From: Littorina saxatilis
Taxonomy: Eukaryota > Mollusca > Gastropoda > Littorinimorpha > Littorinidae
Reading direction: 5' to 3'
Assembly (NCBI RefSeq): GCF_037325665.1
Contig: NC_090261.1
Span: 35,138,552 to 35,202,551 of the forward strand
DNA length: 64,000 nt
Shown here: positions 55,948-64,000 of the stretch, piece by piece
How positions within the stretch are numbered: position 1 is the first letter of the stretch
Layout of the letters: every line of letters begins with the position of its first letter
Notes under the pieces: generated by a model
What the model saw: only the letters and a program-made list of their open reading frames with translations
Database searches by the model: none
Told to the model about the DNA's origin: nothing
Position numbers and translations under genes: made by a program

Positions 55948-55993
<46 letters not shown>

Positions 55994-58900
55994 TTGTCTT
56001 TCGCTGGGGTATGCAGTGCCTTGGCGTTGCACATCTACTTAATTTGTATGTGAGTCGTATGGGCTTTGCCCTTCTTGTTTGTAGCTTATAGCTGCACCCT
56101 TTCTGTAAAGTGTGTGACTTAGTGTACATAGGACTCTATATGCTGAGTTTGGTGTTGGATTTTATGCACAGTAGCTTGATTTCACAGGTACAGAGACAAA
56201 TGTTTCAAGACATTGTAGGACTTTTTATGCTGAGTTGAGTTTGGTGATAGATTTTATGCTTACTACCTGTTCACTGGATGGAGTATGCTGCAAGATCATC
56301 TTGTGATAATGAGCTTTTGATTTTTACTTCTCAGAGCAAGGATAAAAGTATTATAACATGGAAAGGTTACTTCTTGAACTGCATTTTTCTTTTGATCCTT
56401 TCTTGATTGATCTTTATTTTTTTATTTTTTTTTTTTGGTCCTTACACCTGTTCCTTGTTCCGGTGTTTTCTCACGCCGCCCCGTCCCTGCATTCGCTGCT
56501 CCATCCACATCTGAATTTCGTTCCGCTGCCAGACCTGTCGATTTTACAGACGCTCAATGGAGGGATGTCGGGTCGTTGCGGTAGGCTACCCTCGGAAGTT
56601 GACACTGCACTTCTGCTGAGTCACTTCGACGGTGTTCAGTAGTGGGTCTGTCCCGAGCTAACGGACTCAGCCCACTACCTACTATGCCCCCTACTAACGA
56701 CATTGACTGTTAAGTCGCGGAGCCAGACTAAGTGAGCGTCCCCTCCAGAGAGCAGAACTCCGTCGACCCCCCAGAACGTCACACGTTGAAGACTGACAGC
56801 AGAAGTACTATTCAGGGAAGGATGGAACAGGAACAATGAGACCAAGGTCACCATGAGAGCTCTGGGCATGAAGGGCCACAAGAGCAAGGACATTTTATAA
56901 TTTTGGATGATTAATGAGATGAGGATGATTATAATGATGATGCTATGGATTTCCAATTTGGTTTGAGACTACGTGACAGGGCAGCACTCTACGCTTACTG
57001 TCATAATATATCCTGGTGTCAACCAGGCCCGAGAACTGCCGCACCTGCGGTGTTGGTCAGGTAAACAGAACCTGAGCACCCTCAAAGTCGCATTCGTTAA
57101 GTGAATGACACTCGGCTGTGTGATTCCATCCTTCCCATAGGAACCATAGCACTTCCACTCTGGGTAGGAGACGACCGTAGCCCGAAAAACCCACATGACC
57201 CTGATGGGATTCGAACCCACGACCTCCCGGCCCGCAGCCCGATGCTTTACTTTTTGTGTGCCCTTAAAAATGCTTAAAACGCAACATTTTCCCGGGGAGC
57301 TTTGCCCCCCTGGTCCCCCCACCAGGGCGCTGCCCCTGGACCCCGGCCAAAATGTCAGTACTCCCAAACCACTTTTACTCATTCCCAAGCCTGATCATGG
57401 CAAACTTTTGTGTGCCGGATGTTGGGGGTATGGGTGGGATTTTAGCCAGTGCACAAGAGGTTTGCATTTCACGCCGCAAGTTGGTGGATCTTCAGTGCTG
57501 AATAAAGCTTTTCTTTTAAAATCCAAGTTTATGAGTCGAGTCCATCATCCAAATTCCAAGAGAGACCTTTGTCCCAAACCTTGGAACCTTTTCCCTTTTT
57601 TTGTGGTTTTACATTTGACCTTGATGAGCCAAAGAGTATGAACATGTTTCATTCTTGCTCTCTGGCTTTGTGATTTCCTTTAGGCTCTCCAAAACCAAAA
57701 GCGCAAGACAGAGGAAACCAAGTCAGAGGCGTCTTCCTTACAACGAGAGCTTGTAGTCCTGTCCGAGACGTGCGAAGGGTTGGAACAGCAGCGCAGTAAA
57801 ATGCAGAACGAGCTGACAGCAAAAGAAAATCAGAACTCTTTCCTCACTGGTCAGCTTAACAACAGCAAGTCCACCATGGAAAAAGAGCTAGCCACGGTAG
57901 GTTTGATGTTGGAGGGTTGAAGGAAAAACCATGATGTTGATAGCCTTCTCCTAATAACTTCATGACATGTTTAAGTGCTTAGCTATGCAGACACGTGGGT
58001 AAGTTTCATCTGCAAATACCCAAGCTGTTTACTGTTGTTAGGGGGGGGGGGGGGGGGGGACTGCTTAGAGAAAGACTGGGCAATATTTGGTCTTCTCTTT
58101 GGGGCCTTACCAGATGACCAAACATACAGTATAAAATTGCCGGATTGGCATTCAATCCTATCGTAATGTGTAAGTAATTGTGAAAGCAAACTTTAAAACT
58201 AATAGGTTAGGCCACACACAAAATATAGTCTGTTTACGGTATCCCGACCGACCCTATTTTTTCGCGCGACCCTAGACTTTATTTTGGGGGGGGGGTCTTT
58301 GTTTTTTGGTAAAATAACTTAAGAATATGTTTTTTTTAGAGAAAAAAATCCCGACCTACTGACCCTATTTTTTTTGCCTATGTTATCGTAAACAGACTAT
58401 GTTTTTGTTTGTTGGCCTTATACCCCTTTTGGTTTTAATGGTAACTTTGATTTTCCACCCAGACTACCCAAAAGTCCTTCTCTTCGATTCTCACCTTTCA
58501 TGGTTTTTGGCACTTTTCAGTCCCAGTCGGAGCAGCAGCGTTTGCAGGGAGAGGTGACACGGCTGGAGAAAGAAGCAACATCACTGGAGCAGACAAAGCG
58601 AGAGCTGACGGATAGAAAGGCAGTCACAGAGCAGGCCCTGCAGTCTCACAACGCTGTTGTCGCTAACCTGACCCTGCAGCTAGAGGTGGCCAACAAGGAG
58701 AAGGTAACTTTGGTCTTTTTCTCTTGTTGTGTTGGTGTTGTGTTATAAAGGAGGATTTAGTCTCAGTCCAGTTGCAGTGTTTGGTGGTTCAAATTATAAA
58801 AGTGTGTGTTTGCTTGGTGAGTTCTGTTTGGCATCTTTGTTCAACAATGAAAGCTAAAGAGGACAGCAAATGGAATAAGTAAAAGTTTTAATGAAGTTTG

Positions 58901-61758
58901 GAAAAGGCTGGTTAAACACTCTTCAAGCACCTTGAACTGTCTGCTTAAAGCTGGCCTTAGTGTTCTGGAAACGTCCTGCTTTTACATACTTACATGGGTG
59001 CAACTCTGCCGGCTACACGCCGGCAGCCGGTTTTTGGTTTCATCGGCTGCCGATGTTTTTGTTCCAGGAGAGGTTTTTTTTTGCATTTTAAATACTAAAA
59101 AAGCTGGACCCCAACTTTGCCGGTTTTTGGAATTTTCCAGGTTGCACCCATGTACTTATTCCTTCAAAGACGTTTTAACAATTATGGTTTGATATTGGAT
59201 GATTAGGAGACAACAGGGAGAAAGTTGGAGGAGAAAGTGGTGGTGTTGGAGAAGCTGACAGAAGAGGTCAAGGCCCTTCAAGACAGAGCGAATCGAGTGA
59301 CAGAGCAGAATGATGCCCTGCGTGCCACCATCATGGACAAAGACCTCTCCTTGGAAGGAGCCCTGAATGATGCTGACAAGTTCAAGGCTCAGGTGGCTGC
59401 AAAGGATGAACAGGTGAGGGGAGGTACCCTATGTCTTTTGAGAATTGAGTGGTGTTGTGAGGCTTTCAGACAGCCGTGCATTTTAGAAGTGGCAATGGGA
59501 AACATTTGAGTTGACTGTTGCTTTGGGCACTTGATGGCTGGAGCTTTTAGTTAAACATAGAGATCTGTGTGGGTTGTATATATACTTGCACAATAGAGCG
59601 CAAAACGAAAAGCTGGGAGTAACAGCTGTGTTGTTGTGATGAAACTAAGACCTCATAGCAGTACAAAGCCATTTAGTTTATTCAAATAGGATGTGATTGC
59701 TGGGCATACCAGCAGTCGAACGTATGACCCTCTTGTGAATATATATATATATATATCCTCGCTTGTTCCTGCAGATTTCCACTCTTACAAAGAACATAGA
59801 AGTCACAAAGAAGGAGCTGGAAGAAGTGACCAAGAACTGGGAGAGTCGACAGAAAGGCCTGCGTGAGGATCTGGAGACAACCAATAAGAGGCTAGAGGAG
59901 CAGCTCGCAGAGAACCAGGGAAAGCTGGACATCGTCAGCGAGAAGAGCGCCAAGCTGCAGAAAGAACTCGACACGGTGAGATTCACCCAAATGTTAAAAG
60001 TGATGGTGATTATGGGAATGGACTTTGGTGTGTGAGCATCATGTTTTCTTTGGCCGTTTTAGGTTTTTGTACAAGAAAACACCAACTTTACTTTCTCAGT
60101 CTGAAGAGGATGAAAGTCATCTTGATTAAAAATTGTGCTAGTTGCCAGCAAGCACTTCTTCAGAAACTGTTGAGCGTGGTTAGCCCTGGTTTTGCTATAC
60201 GGGGCTTTATATTTGCTGTTTTACATGACGTCTGGATAAATGCCCCTGCTGTTTCATTCTTCTAAGAGTTACTGACAACTTCTGGGGCGGGGATGTAGCT
60301 CAGTCGGTAGCGCGCTGGATTTGTATCCAGTTGGCCGCTGTCAGCGTGAGTTCGTCCCCACGTTCGACGAGAGATTTATTTCTCAGAGTCAACTTTGTGT
60401 GCAGACTCTCCTCGGTGTCCGAACACCCCCGTGTGTACACGCAAGCACAAGACCAAGTGCGCACGAAAAAGATCCTGTAATCCATGTCAGAGTTCGGTGG
60501 GTTATAGAAACACGAAAATACCCAGCATGCTTCCTCCGAAAGCGGCGTATGGCTGCCTAAATGGCGGGGTAAAAACGGTCATACACGTAAAAGCCGTGGG
60601 AGTTTCAGCCCATGAACGAACAAACAAACTGACAGCTTCATGGAGTCAAAGGTGACAAAATTTTCCATATCAGCATCGATGTTAAGTATTATTCTTCGCT
60701 GCAGGTTCGTCACTGCTACACTGAGCAGACCATCTCACTGGATCGCCTGAAGCAGAGCAAACAGCAAGTAGAGGAGGAGAAGGCTGCACTGGAGGCAGGC
60801 TGCAAACGCCTAGAAGAAGACCTGTCTGCAGCTGCACAGAAAGCCAGGGAGAAGGATGAGGCTCATGCCACAGTCTTGACTAACGTGCAGCTAGCCAAGA
60901 AAGATTCTGACATTGCCCTGAATGGTGAGTTCAATGCATGGCTTTGTGTAGTGCTTGCGTTCTGCAAGAGGTCTTGCCCTGCCTTAGAAAGTTGCTCCCT
61001 GTTGCAAATTGCATGTGATGCAAGTTTTGCACATATTTTATGATCTATTTACTATAAAATATAGCTTACAAAATACACGCTCAGGTATTCACACCCTCAA
61101 ACAAGAAAAAGGTTTGCTGTCATGCTTGATGTGTCACATATTTTGGGCCAGTAAAGCTGCTAGAGGTATAATACTACATGGATGGCCAAATCTCAACATT
61201 TTAATTCGCCAGCCAGGCTAGTAACTTCAAGAAAGTCACTAGCCCGGCAGAAATTTTGCTGGCCCGTTACATACCACAGTTGATCTGCGGTGTTTATATG
61301 GCTTTATAACTCGATATTACAACCAAAATGGTCGCATTTGACCAGAATTTTCTTTGGCCAGCCGGGCGAGTTGCCTGGCGGTTTCTACTAGCCGGGCGGA
61401 TTTTTTACTCGCCCCTGGCAACCGGGCGGACGATTTGGCCATCCCTGTGCTATCATTTGCTTATCACGTATACCCCCACCCATCCTTTTCCCACGCTCTT
61501 CCAGGGAAAGTGAAGTAACAATACAGTTGGAACTTAGGTTTATTTGTTTTGCAGCCTAGAGACCACAGAAAGATGAAATGTTGATGTTTCAGATGTGACA
61601 AAGAAGTTTGAGGAGTCGTGCCAGGATCGTGACACAGTTGCCAAATCATTGAAGGATTTGCAGGCAGAGCAGATGTCATTCCTCAGTGACAGACACCAGT
61701 GGCAGGAACAACTGGCAGGGGTGGAATCCCGGCTGGCCAATGCCACGCACAAGTGCAG
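43104..61758 (+). CDS. CENPF: CENP-F homologue, 5' part, with duplicated N-terminal module
   Basis: CENP-F is a very long coiled-coil protein of the kinetochore, nuclear envelope and microtubules. Its N-terminal CENP-F_N region binds microtubules. The first exon ([20 protein letters not shown]) aligns with human MSWALEEWKEGLPTRALQKI. Ten exons (1910 nt) join in phase. Module A (exons A1-A3, 182 residues) is followed by a second start-like module B (B1-B2), then five more heptad-rich coiled-coil exons. A2 and B2 are both exactly 213 nt and both begin ALQNQK. A3 joins B1 in frame, so one protein with a repeated N terminus is possible; two genes or alternative starts are the other options. Human CENPF is about 3100 residues, so most of the gene is missing or lies beyond the window. 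Confidence 0.85.
43541..43753 (+). CDS. CENPF: CENPF exon A2
   Basis: Acceptor TTGCAATCAG; reads [20 protein letters not shown] ... [14 protein letters not shown]. Human: ALQKQKQKVENEK ... EICESLEKTKQK. 71 codons, phase 0. Confidence 0.92.
44462..44656 (+). CDS. CENPF: CENPF exon A3
   Basis: Reads [20 protein letters not shown] and later [13 protein letters not shown]. It resembles the human segment KQIEKLEQELKRCKSELE ... SADVSLNP. 65 codons, phase 0, donor GTCTGT. Confidence 0.85.
44728..45457. repeat. 364 bp tandem duplication in the A3-B1 intron
   Basis: Two copies (44728-45091 and 45092-45457) with few differences. Each contains TTTACAAAGTGTAGTTTGCC, ATCTATAAATAGGACGATC and GTCATCGAGTACATATGGCT. 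Non-coding; includes a TATA-like TATAAATAG in each copy. Confidence 0.9.
45915..46088 (+). CDS. CENPF: CENPF exon B1 (second CENP-F_N copy)
   Basis: Acceptor ATCTTTCAG; reads VPKMNDRQ twice-like ([10 protein letters not shown]), then [20 protein letters not shown] and [11 protein letters not shown]. About 23 of 40 residues match exon A1. In frame from A3, but the ATG at 45924 could also start a separate protein. Confidence 0.88.
46135..46734. other. intronic stretch, no feature recognised
   Basis: AT-rich intron after exon B1, with a CCGGCCCCC-containing piece near 46160-46215 that resembles other dispersed repeats. No exon seen. Confidence 0.35.
47049..47951. mobile_element. CAGGCATGG-family TIR element, copy 2
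   Basis: Ends CAGGCATGGGAATTG and complement, flanked by a perfect ATTATA duplication (47043-47048, 47952-47957). Inverse orientation to 19288-19866, with which it shares the GGCGGA and GGGGCATGCCCC blocks. Interrupted by 47329-47707. Confidence 0.85.
47329..47707. mobile_element. CAGGCATGG-family relative nested in copy 2
   Basis: Ends CAGGCATGGTACT and complement, flanked by ACCAT on both sides (47324-47328, 47708-47712). It has an A/T-rich simple stretch and GGGGCGCTGCCCC palindromes. Confidence 0.8.
48590..48885. repeat. degenerate relative of the 22 kb element's interior repeats
   Basis: Contains GGGTCAATGACCGAGTTTTA and AGATCAAAGGCAGATGCATT, like the units inside 22015-22891. Ends are not recognisable. 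Confidence 0.45.
49134..49400 (-). pseudogene. LINE ORF1-like fragment
   Basis: Reads [20 protein letters not shown], then [17 protein letters not shown](x)5-6C spacing followed by a basic helix and (S/I)(Y/F)xEA resembles the end of zinc-knuckle ORF1 proteins of LINEs. The upstream knuckle Cys pair is not in frame. Short and isolated. Confidence 0.35.
49389..50367 (+). pseudogene. unidentified coding-like remnant split by a MITE
   Basis: A Lys/Glu-rich frame ([18 protein letters not shown]) ends at 49607. An overlapping frame (SPEALINLL ... CLMAL) reads up to 49717. After removal of the MITE at 49718-50296 and one duplicated CCCTCA, the frame goes on as [15 protein letters not shown] to a stop at 50367. 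I do not recognise the protein; it may be from another mobile element. Confidence 0.3.
49718..50296. mobile_element. CAGAC-family TIR element, copy 3
   Basis: Ends CAGACCTGTTTACCC and near-complement, flanked by a perfect 6 bp duplication CCCTCA (49712-49717, 50297-50302). It has ACGATTTTGGCGTA-type subterminal sequence. Confidence 0.8.
50806..51033. mobile_element. 228 bp piggyBac-like MITE
   Basis: TTAA at both ends; termini CCCCTTCACTGCC and GGCAGTGAAGGGG. Confidence 0.75.
51121..51192. repeat. poly-G and poly-C runs
   Basis: A G run (about 51125-51135) and a C run (about 51166-51192) face each other; a further G run lies at 51543-51559. Confidence 0.9.
52005..52315 (+). CDS. basic ORF fragment, probably transposon-derived
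   Basis: Reads [19 protein letters not shown] with a Lys-rich continuation, two short repeats around [11 protein letters not shown], and [19 protein letters not shown]. The end runs into another repeat at about 52315. Basic and repetitive; no family recognised. Confidence 0.3.
52316..53040. mobile_element. dispersed repeat rich in AAGGTCA half-sites
   Basis: At least ten copies of AAGGTCA or its complement TGACCTT, often doubled (CTTCAAGGTCAAGGTCGC near 52467, TCAAGGTCAAGGTCACTTTG near 52790, GACCTTGAATGACCTTGACC near 52932). It starts near a GTCCGGACGTCCGTCCGTCC run. Non-coding. Confidence 0.65.
53041..53385. repeat. dispersed non-coding repeat with CRE-like sites
   Basis: Contains TTTGACGTCAATTAATGCAT and CATGACGTCATG, two TGACGTCA palindromes within 40 bp. 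It leads straight into the GT tract. Confidence 0.4.
54009..54307 (-). mobile_element. tRNA-derived SINE, family 2, full length
   Basis: Minus strand. The tRNA-like head lies at about 54225-54307 with box A GGCCTAGTGGTAAGGCG and box B GGGTTCGAACCCC. The body ends at the GTTTGTTTGCTCAACGCCCA side (3' end). Confidence 0.85.
54398..54840 (-). mobile_element. LINE 3' end (non-LTR retrotransposon)
   Basis: Minus strand. The coding part (to a stop near 54573) reads [19 protein letters not shown], the Cys/His motif that follows reverse transcriptase in RTE/Jockey/CR1-type LINEs. Then come a 3'UTR, AATAAA and CTGATT repeats. 5'-truncated in the GT tract. Confidence 0.8.
54915..55073 (-). mobile_element. 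SINE family 2, 3' part
   Basis: Matches 54009-54165 (AACGCCCAGCCGACCACGAA, CCATATCAGGGCGGTGCTGC) and stops before the tRNA-like head. Confidence 0.8.
55191..55469 (-). mobile_element. SINE family 2, near full length
   Basis: Head region with ACCACAAGGCCAACCGTG at 55451-55468; lacks part of the 3' portion. Very similar to 54009-54307, including flanking GT blocks. Confidence 0.8.
56040..56944. other. non-coding stretch after the GT field
   Basis: No exon is recognised. 56560-56880 is GC-richer with no open frame of note and may be an old repeat. A short GAT-rich tail at 56905-56945 belongs to the next SINE. Confidence 0.3.
56945..57252 (-). mobile_element. tRNA-derived SINE, family 4
   Basis: Minus strand. 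The head contains box B GGGTTCGAATCCCATC and box A-like AAGCATCGGGCTG (57205-57250); the tail has ATC-type repeats (56905-56945). Confidence 0.6.
57253..57400. repeat. GC-palindrome repeat fragment
   Basis: Has GGGCGCTGCCCCTGGACCCC and a CATTCCCAAGCCTGATCATG end, like parts of the CAGGCATGG family. Confidence 0.4.
57684..57896 (+). CDS. CENPF: CENPF exon B2
   Basis: Reads [20 protein letters not shown] ... [15 protein letters not shown]. Same length (213 nt) and order of motifs as exon A2. Donor GTAGGT. Confidence 0.92.
58226..58399. mobile_element. small MITE (CTGTTTACGG ends), copy 2
   Basis: Ends TAGTCTGTTTACGG and complement; interior CCCGACCGACCCTATTTTTT. Relative of 4644-4851. Confidence 0.7.
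58521..58703 (+). CDS. CENPF: CENPF exon B3 (coiled coil)
   Basis: Acceptor CACTTTTCAG; reads [20 protein letters not shown] and ends ANKEK. 61 codons, heptad pattern, phase 0. Confidence 0.88.
58992..59153. mobile_element. 162 bp MITE
   Basis: Ends ACATGGGTGCAAC and complement. The interior has GCCGGCTACACGCCGGCAGC and CCGGTTTTTGG repeats. Confidence 0.65.
59207..59413 (+). CDS. CENPF: CENPF exon B4 (coiled coil)
   Basis: Reads [20 protein letters not shown] and ends AAKDEQ. 69 codons, phase 0, donor GTGAGG; the acceptor GATGATTAG has a poor pyrimidine tract. Confidence 0.87.
59775..59975 (+). CDS. CENPF: CENPF exon B5 (coiled coil)
   Basis: Acceptor TTCCTGCAG; reads [20 protein letters not shown] and ends LQKELDT. 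67 codons, donor GTGAGA. Confidence 0.88.
60285..60640 (+). mobile_element. tRNA-derived SINE, family 1, full length
   Basis: The head GATGTAGCTCAGTCGGTAGC (box A) and GTGAGTTCGTCCCC (box B) is followed by the shared central block TACACGCAAGCACAAGACCA. It lies in the B5-B6 intron. Confidence 0.8.
60705..60924 (+). CDS. CENPF: CENPF exon B6 (coiled coil)
   Basis: Acceptor CGCTGCAG; reads [20 protein letters not shown] and ends KKDSDIAL. Phase 1 out, donor GTGAGT. Confidence 0.88.
61177..61447. mobile_element. 0.27 kb MITE (GGATGGCCAAAT ends)
   Basis: Ends GGATGGCCAAAT and complement, with inverted GCCGGGCGG-rich blocks inside. Non-coding. Confidence 0.65.
61593..61758 (+). CDS. CENPF: CENPF exon B7, last exon visible
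   Basis: Acceptor GATGTTTCAG; reads [20 protein letters not shown], then [18 protein letters not shown] weak donor GTTTCT follows at 61759. If unspliced, the frame runs into a hydrophobic tail and stops at 61840, which looks like intron translation. Confidence 0.7.
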
Positions 61759-61840
61759 GTTTCTTGTCACTTTCTGTTTCCTCTGCTTGGCTGGTGGCAT
61801 TTGCAGTGTACTCACAGAGCACATGATTTCGTTTCCTTGA

Positions 61841-64000
61841 ACTAAAACTCAATGTTGCTGCTTTAACTGTCCCTCTCAGCACAAGTTTTTTTATTGCCAT
61901 GCTTTGATTGTTTATCAAGGCAATGTAACAAACAAACTGACATACAAAGTAATGATTCAACAGGTTGTATTGGTCCATGTTTGTTTTTCACAGCTATTTT
62001 CTCATCCCAGTCTTATATGTATATATATTCAAAGCTTATGTAAAGTTCTGTTAAAGTGCGGACTCTCCCTCATAGCTAAAGGTGCATCCTGGCTGATCTG
62101 TATTTTTTGTATTTAAATCTCCTCCCCACTTGATTTCTGGCTTCAAGAAGATCCACTGCTGTGTGCATTTAAAATATAGAAAAGAGCAGATGGTTGGTGG
62201 AAGCCCTTGAGTATGGTGGCCATTGTGGCCTGTGACAATTGTCTCAAAAGATGTATCAACTGTCTCCTGTGTATTTTTGGGAAAGTGCAATTTTTCGTCT
62301 ATGAGTTCCTATGGTTGTTGGTAAACATGTTTGTTTTAACTTTTTGTTCAGATTTATTTAACACTTTAACATATTGGTGCTGTTATTCTGAAACTATCCC
62401 TCATTTAGTAATTTACTGTTTTACTAACATTACTGACTGCCACTTTTGCTTTTGTTTGTCATCTCTACTCTGCCTTTTGTTTTTCTTTTCCTTCTCGTAT
62501 TTTTATTGTTGCATGCACTGTGACAGAATGCACAATGTTTATATAAATACCGTACGTTTAAACATTTTAAATCAAATGTTTTACTCAGCTTAATCTGCTT
62601 GGCAGTATGGGAAGGGGAGCGAGGTGACAGAGCAGTTCAGAGTTGTATTTTCAAATATTTTAAATAATGTTTTATTTTGTTTTATTATTTTACTCCCATG
62701 TTTCTACAGTAAGCTGGATCTCAATTTTTACTGTGCTTCAGTGCCAATTTTACTTACAAGTAATGCGCAATCTGTATGACAAGCAGTTTATTCATGTGTA
62801 AATATTAGTCATAGCAGACAAGTAATCAAGACAGGTTTTTGGGGCTAGCATTGATTATAAATTCCTTTTTGACTCGCCTGAATAATCAATCAGTCATAGG
62901 AATGAGCAGTGTTTTTCTGTATGGACAGATGGCCAGCAACCACTTAAGTTTGTGTTTGTTTGAAGAGTGAACCCAATAATTTGAAAGGGATCCGTGCAAC
63001 TTTATAAAGGATGCTAAATTGAGATATTTATATCTTATGAAGTTTCTTTTTTACCATTTTCCTTATAATGATTTGTGTTTTAAGACAGGAGAATATTCTT
63101 TATTCAATGTTATCTGCAACTGTAATGAAATTTGGCAAAATAAACCACATTGTTACCAGCACAAGGCATTTGTAATTTGTTTATTTGGCTTTGGTTGATG
63201 GTACAGAAGTTGTCAAATATTCGTTTGCCTGCCAGAGAACCACAAAACAAATCAAATTTTGCATTTTGTTTACCAACATACGGCCCAATGATTTTAAATG
63301 AAGCCTGCAGGAGTACATGTGCCTAAAAAAGAGTAGGTTATAGACAACATCACCAGACATATTTACAAACAGTGGTTTTCATTTTGTATTAAAACTTCAC
63401 TTTTATCGGCATATTGTGTGCAAGCTAAGTAAAGCTAGCAGTTCATTTCTTTGATGGTAGACATTAGGAAAGTACATACATACAAACTGAAGTTTACTTT
63501 TCCTTGGTCCATTTGTACTGATTGGTAATGGTAGAGTAAGTCTTAGAGTAGACCATCTATGCATATGACTTAAAATAATCCTAATATTTACATGCATTTG
63601 TCGATTTGAGAGGCCTTCCAATTTTCACTGAGATTGAGAATGAAGTTTACATTTTAATGCTGAGTCAGTAAGTGAGAATTAGGAAACAGCAAAATAAAAA
63701 AGATAGGGTTTCTGTTTGTAATTATATGCACACACTCATTCTTAACATAGCCACACATTTTTCTTCTTTTTTTCTCCCTTCTTTTTCTTCTTTTTCTCCT
63801 TCATTTTCTGTCATAGTGTTCCAGAGAGAGAGAGAGAGACACAATGTCTATGTTTGTGTGTATTATTATTTGAGGGCAGATGAAATACAACCTCATTCAA
63901 ATTAAATGCTGTCTGCATTCTATTTTGAACAGTTAACCTAAAACAATGATGTACACCACCTCAGATCTGTCCAAAATTGTTCCTAGAATAAGAACATCCT
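61841..64000. other. AT-rich stretch without a recognised exon
   Basis: Either an intron of CENPF or a 3'UTR if the transcript ends early. AATAAA at 63139-63144 followed by GT-rich sequence would be a fair polyA site. A GA run lies near 63822-63838. Confidence 0.4.
63139..63144 (+). terminator. candidate polyadenylation signal AATAAA
   Basis: Followed within 40 nt by TTTGTAATTTGTTTATTTGG. Would give a short CENPF isoform; speculative. Confidence 0.25.

Larger units (their letters stand above)
53386..55992. repeat. 2.6 kb GT/CA microsatellite field
   Basis: Long GT runs with GA sub-runs, broken by SINEs and a LINE end. Repeated higher-order pieces (for example ATGAGTCTGTACTCGT at 53532 and 53637, TGTTTGTTTGTAAAGGTGTG three or more times) show that blocks larger than the dinucleotide were duplicated. 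Confidence 0.95.

Noticed and set aside
53352-56129. Many long frames of repeated Cys-Val or His-Thr on both strands
   Set aside because: They are translations of the GT/CA microsatellite and have no real protein character.
60290-60375. tRNA gene
   Set aside because: Box A and box B are present but the sequence continues into a SINE body and lacks a pairing acceptor stem.
61759-61840. CENPF ending in the frame after exon B7
   Set aside because: The 27-residue tail is hydrophobic and unlike the coiled coil, so it was treated as intron, though an early end cannot be excluded.

Overview
The window looks like nuclear DNA from a mollusc, most likely a marine gastropod. That is inferred from the repeat families (several tRNA-derived SINEs, long GT/CA tracts, many small inverted-repeat DNA elements), the long repeat-filled introns and standard animal splice sites. 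No species is proven.

Two host genes stand head to head. On the minus strand, coding from 39798 down to 6927, is a complete orthologue of the FERM-domain tyrosine phosphatases PTPN14/PTPN21 (fly Pez). I rebuilt 21 coding exons whose splice phases all agree, giving a frame of 3954 nt (1317 residues plus stop). The parts are an N-terminal FERM domain, a long linker with a polyglutamine tract and PPxY motifs, and a C-terminal phosphatase domain. On the plus strand, starting at 43104, is the 5' part of a CENP-F (CENPF) homologue, a coiled-coil kinetochore and microtubule protein. It has ten exons here, and its conserved N-terminal module is present twice in tandem. Human PTPN14 and CENPF are also divergent neighbours (1q41), so the window appears to keep an ancient bilaterian gene pair. 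The 3.3 kb between the coding starts holds a palindromic NRF1-type site and a foldback element.

Region by region: 1-2.1 kb is the edge of a DIRS-like retroelement, followed by a TIR element and a SINE. 5.7-6.1 kb is a TTAA-flanked hairpin element. 6.9-39.8 kb is the phosphatase gene, with introns full of Tigger/pogo-like, piggyBac-like, Mutator-like and unclassified inverted-repeat elements. These include a 6.5 kb insertion (9.9-16.4 kb) and a 5.07 kb element with about 725 bp inverted arms (32.6-37.7 kb); the latter contains a 200 bp assembly gap and a 323-residue orphan ORF. 39.8-43.1 kb is the shared upstream region. 43.1-61.8 kb is the CENPF part, with one 11.6 kb intron made almost wholly of nested transposons, a repeat rich in AAGGTCA half-sites, a 2.6 kb GT microsatellite field with SINEs, and a LINE 3' end. 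61.8-64 kb is AT-rich with no further exon seen.

No tRNA or rRNA genes, CRISPR arrays or bacterial features were seen.
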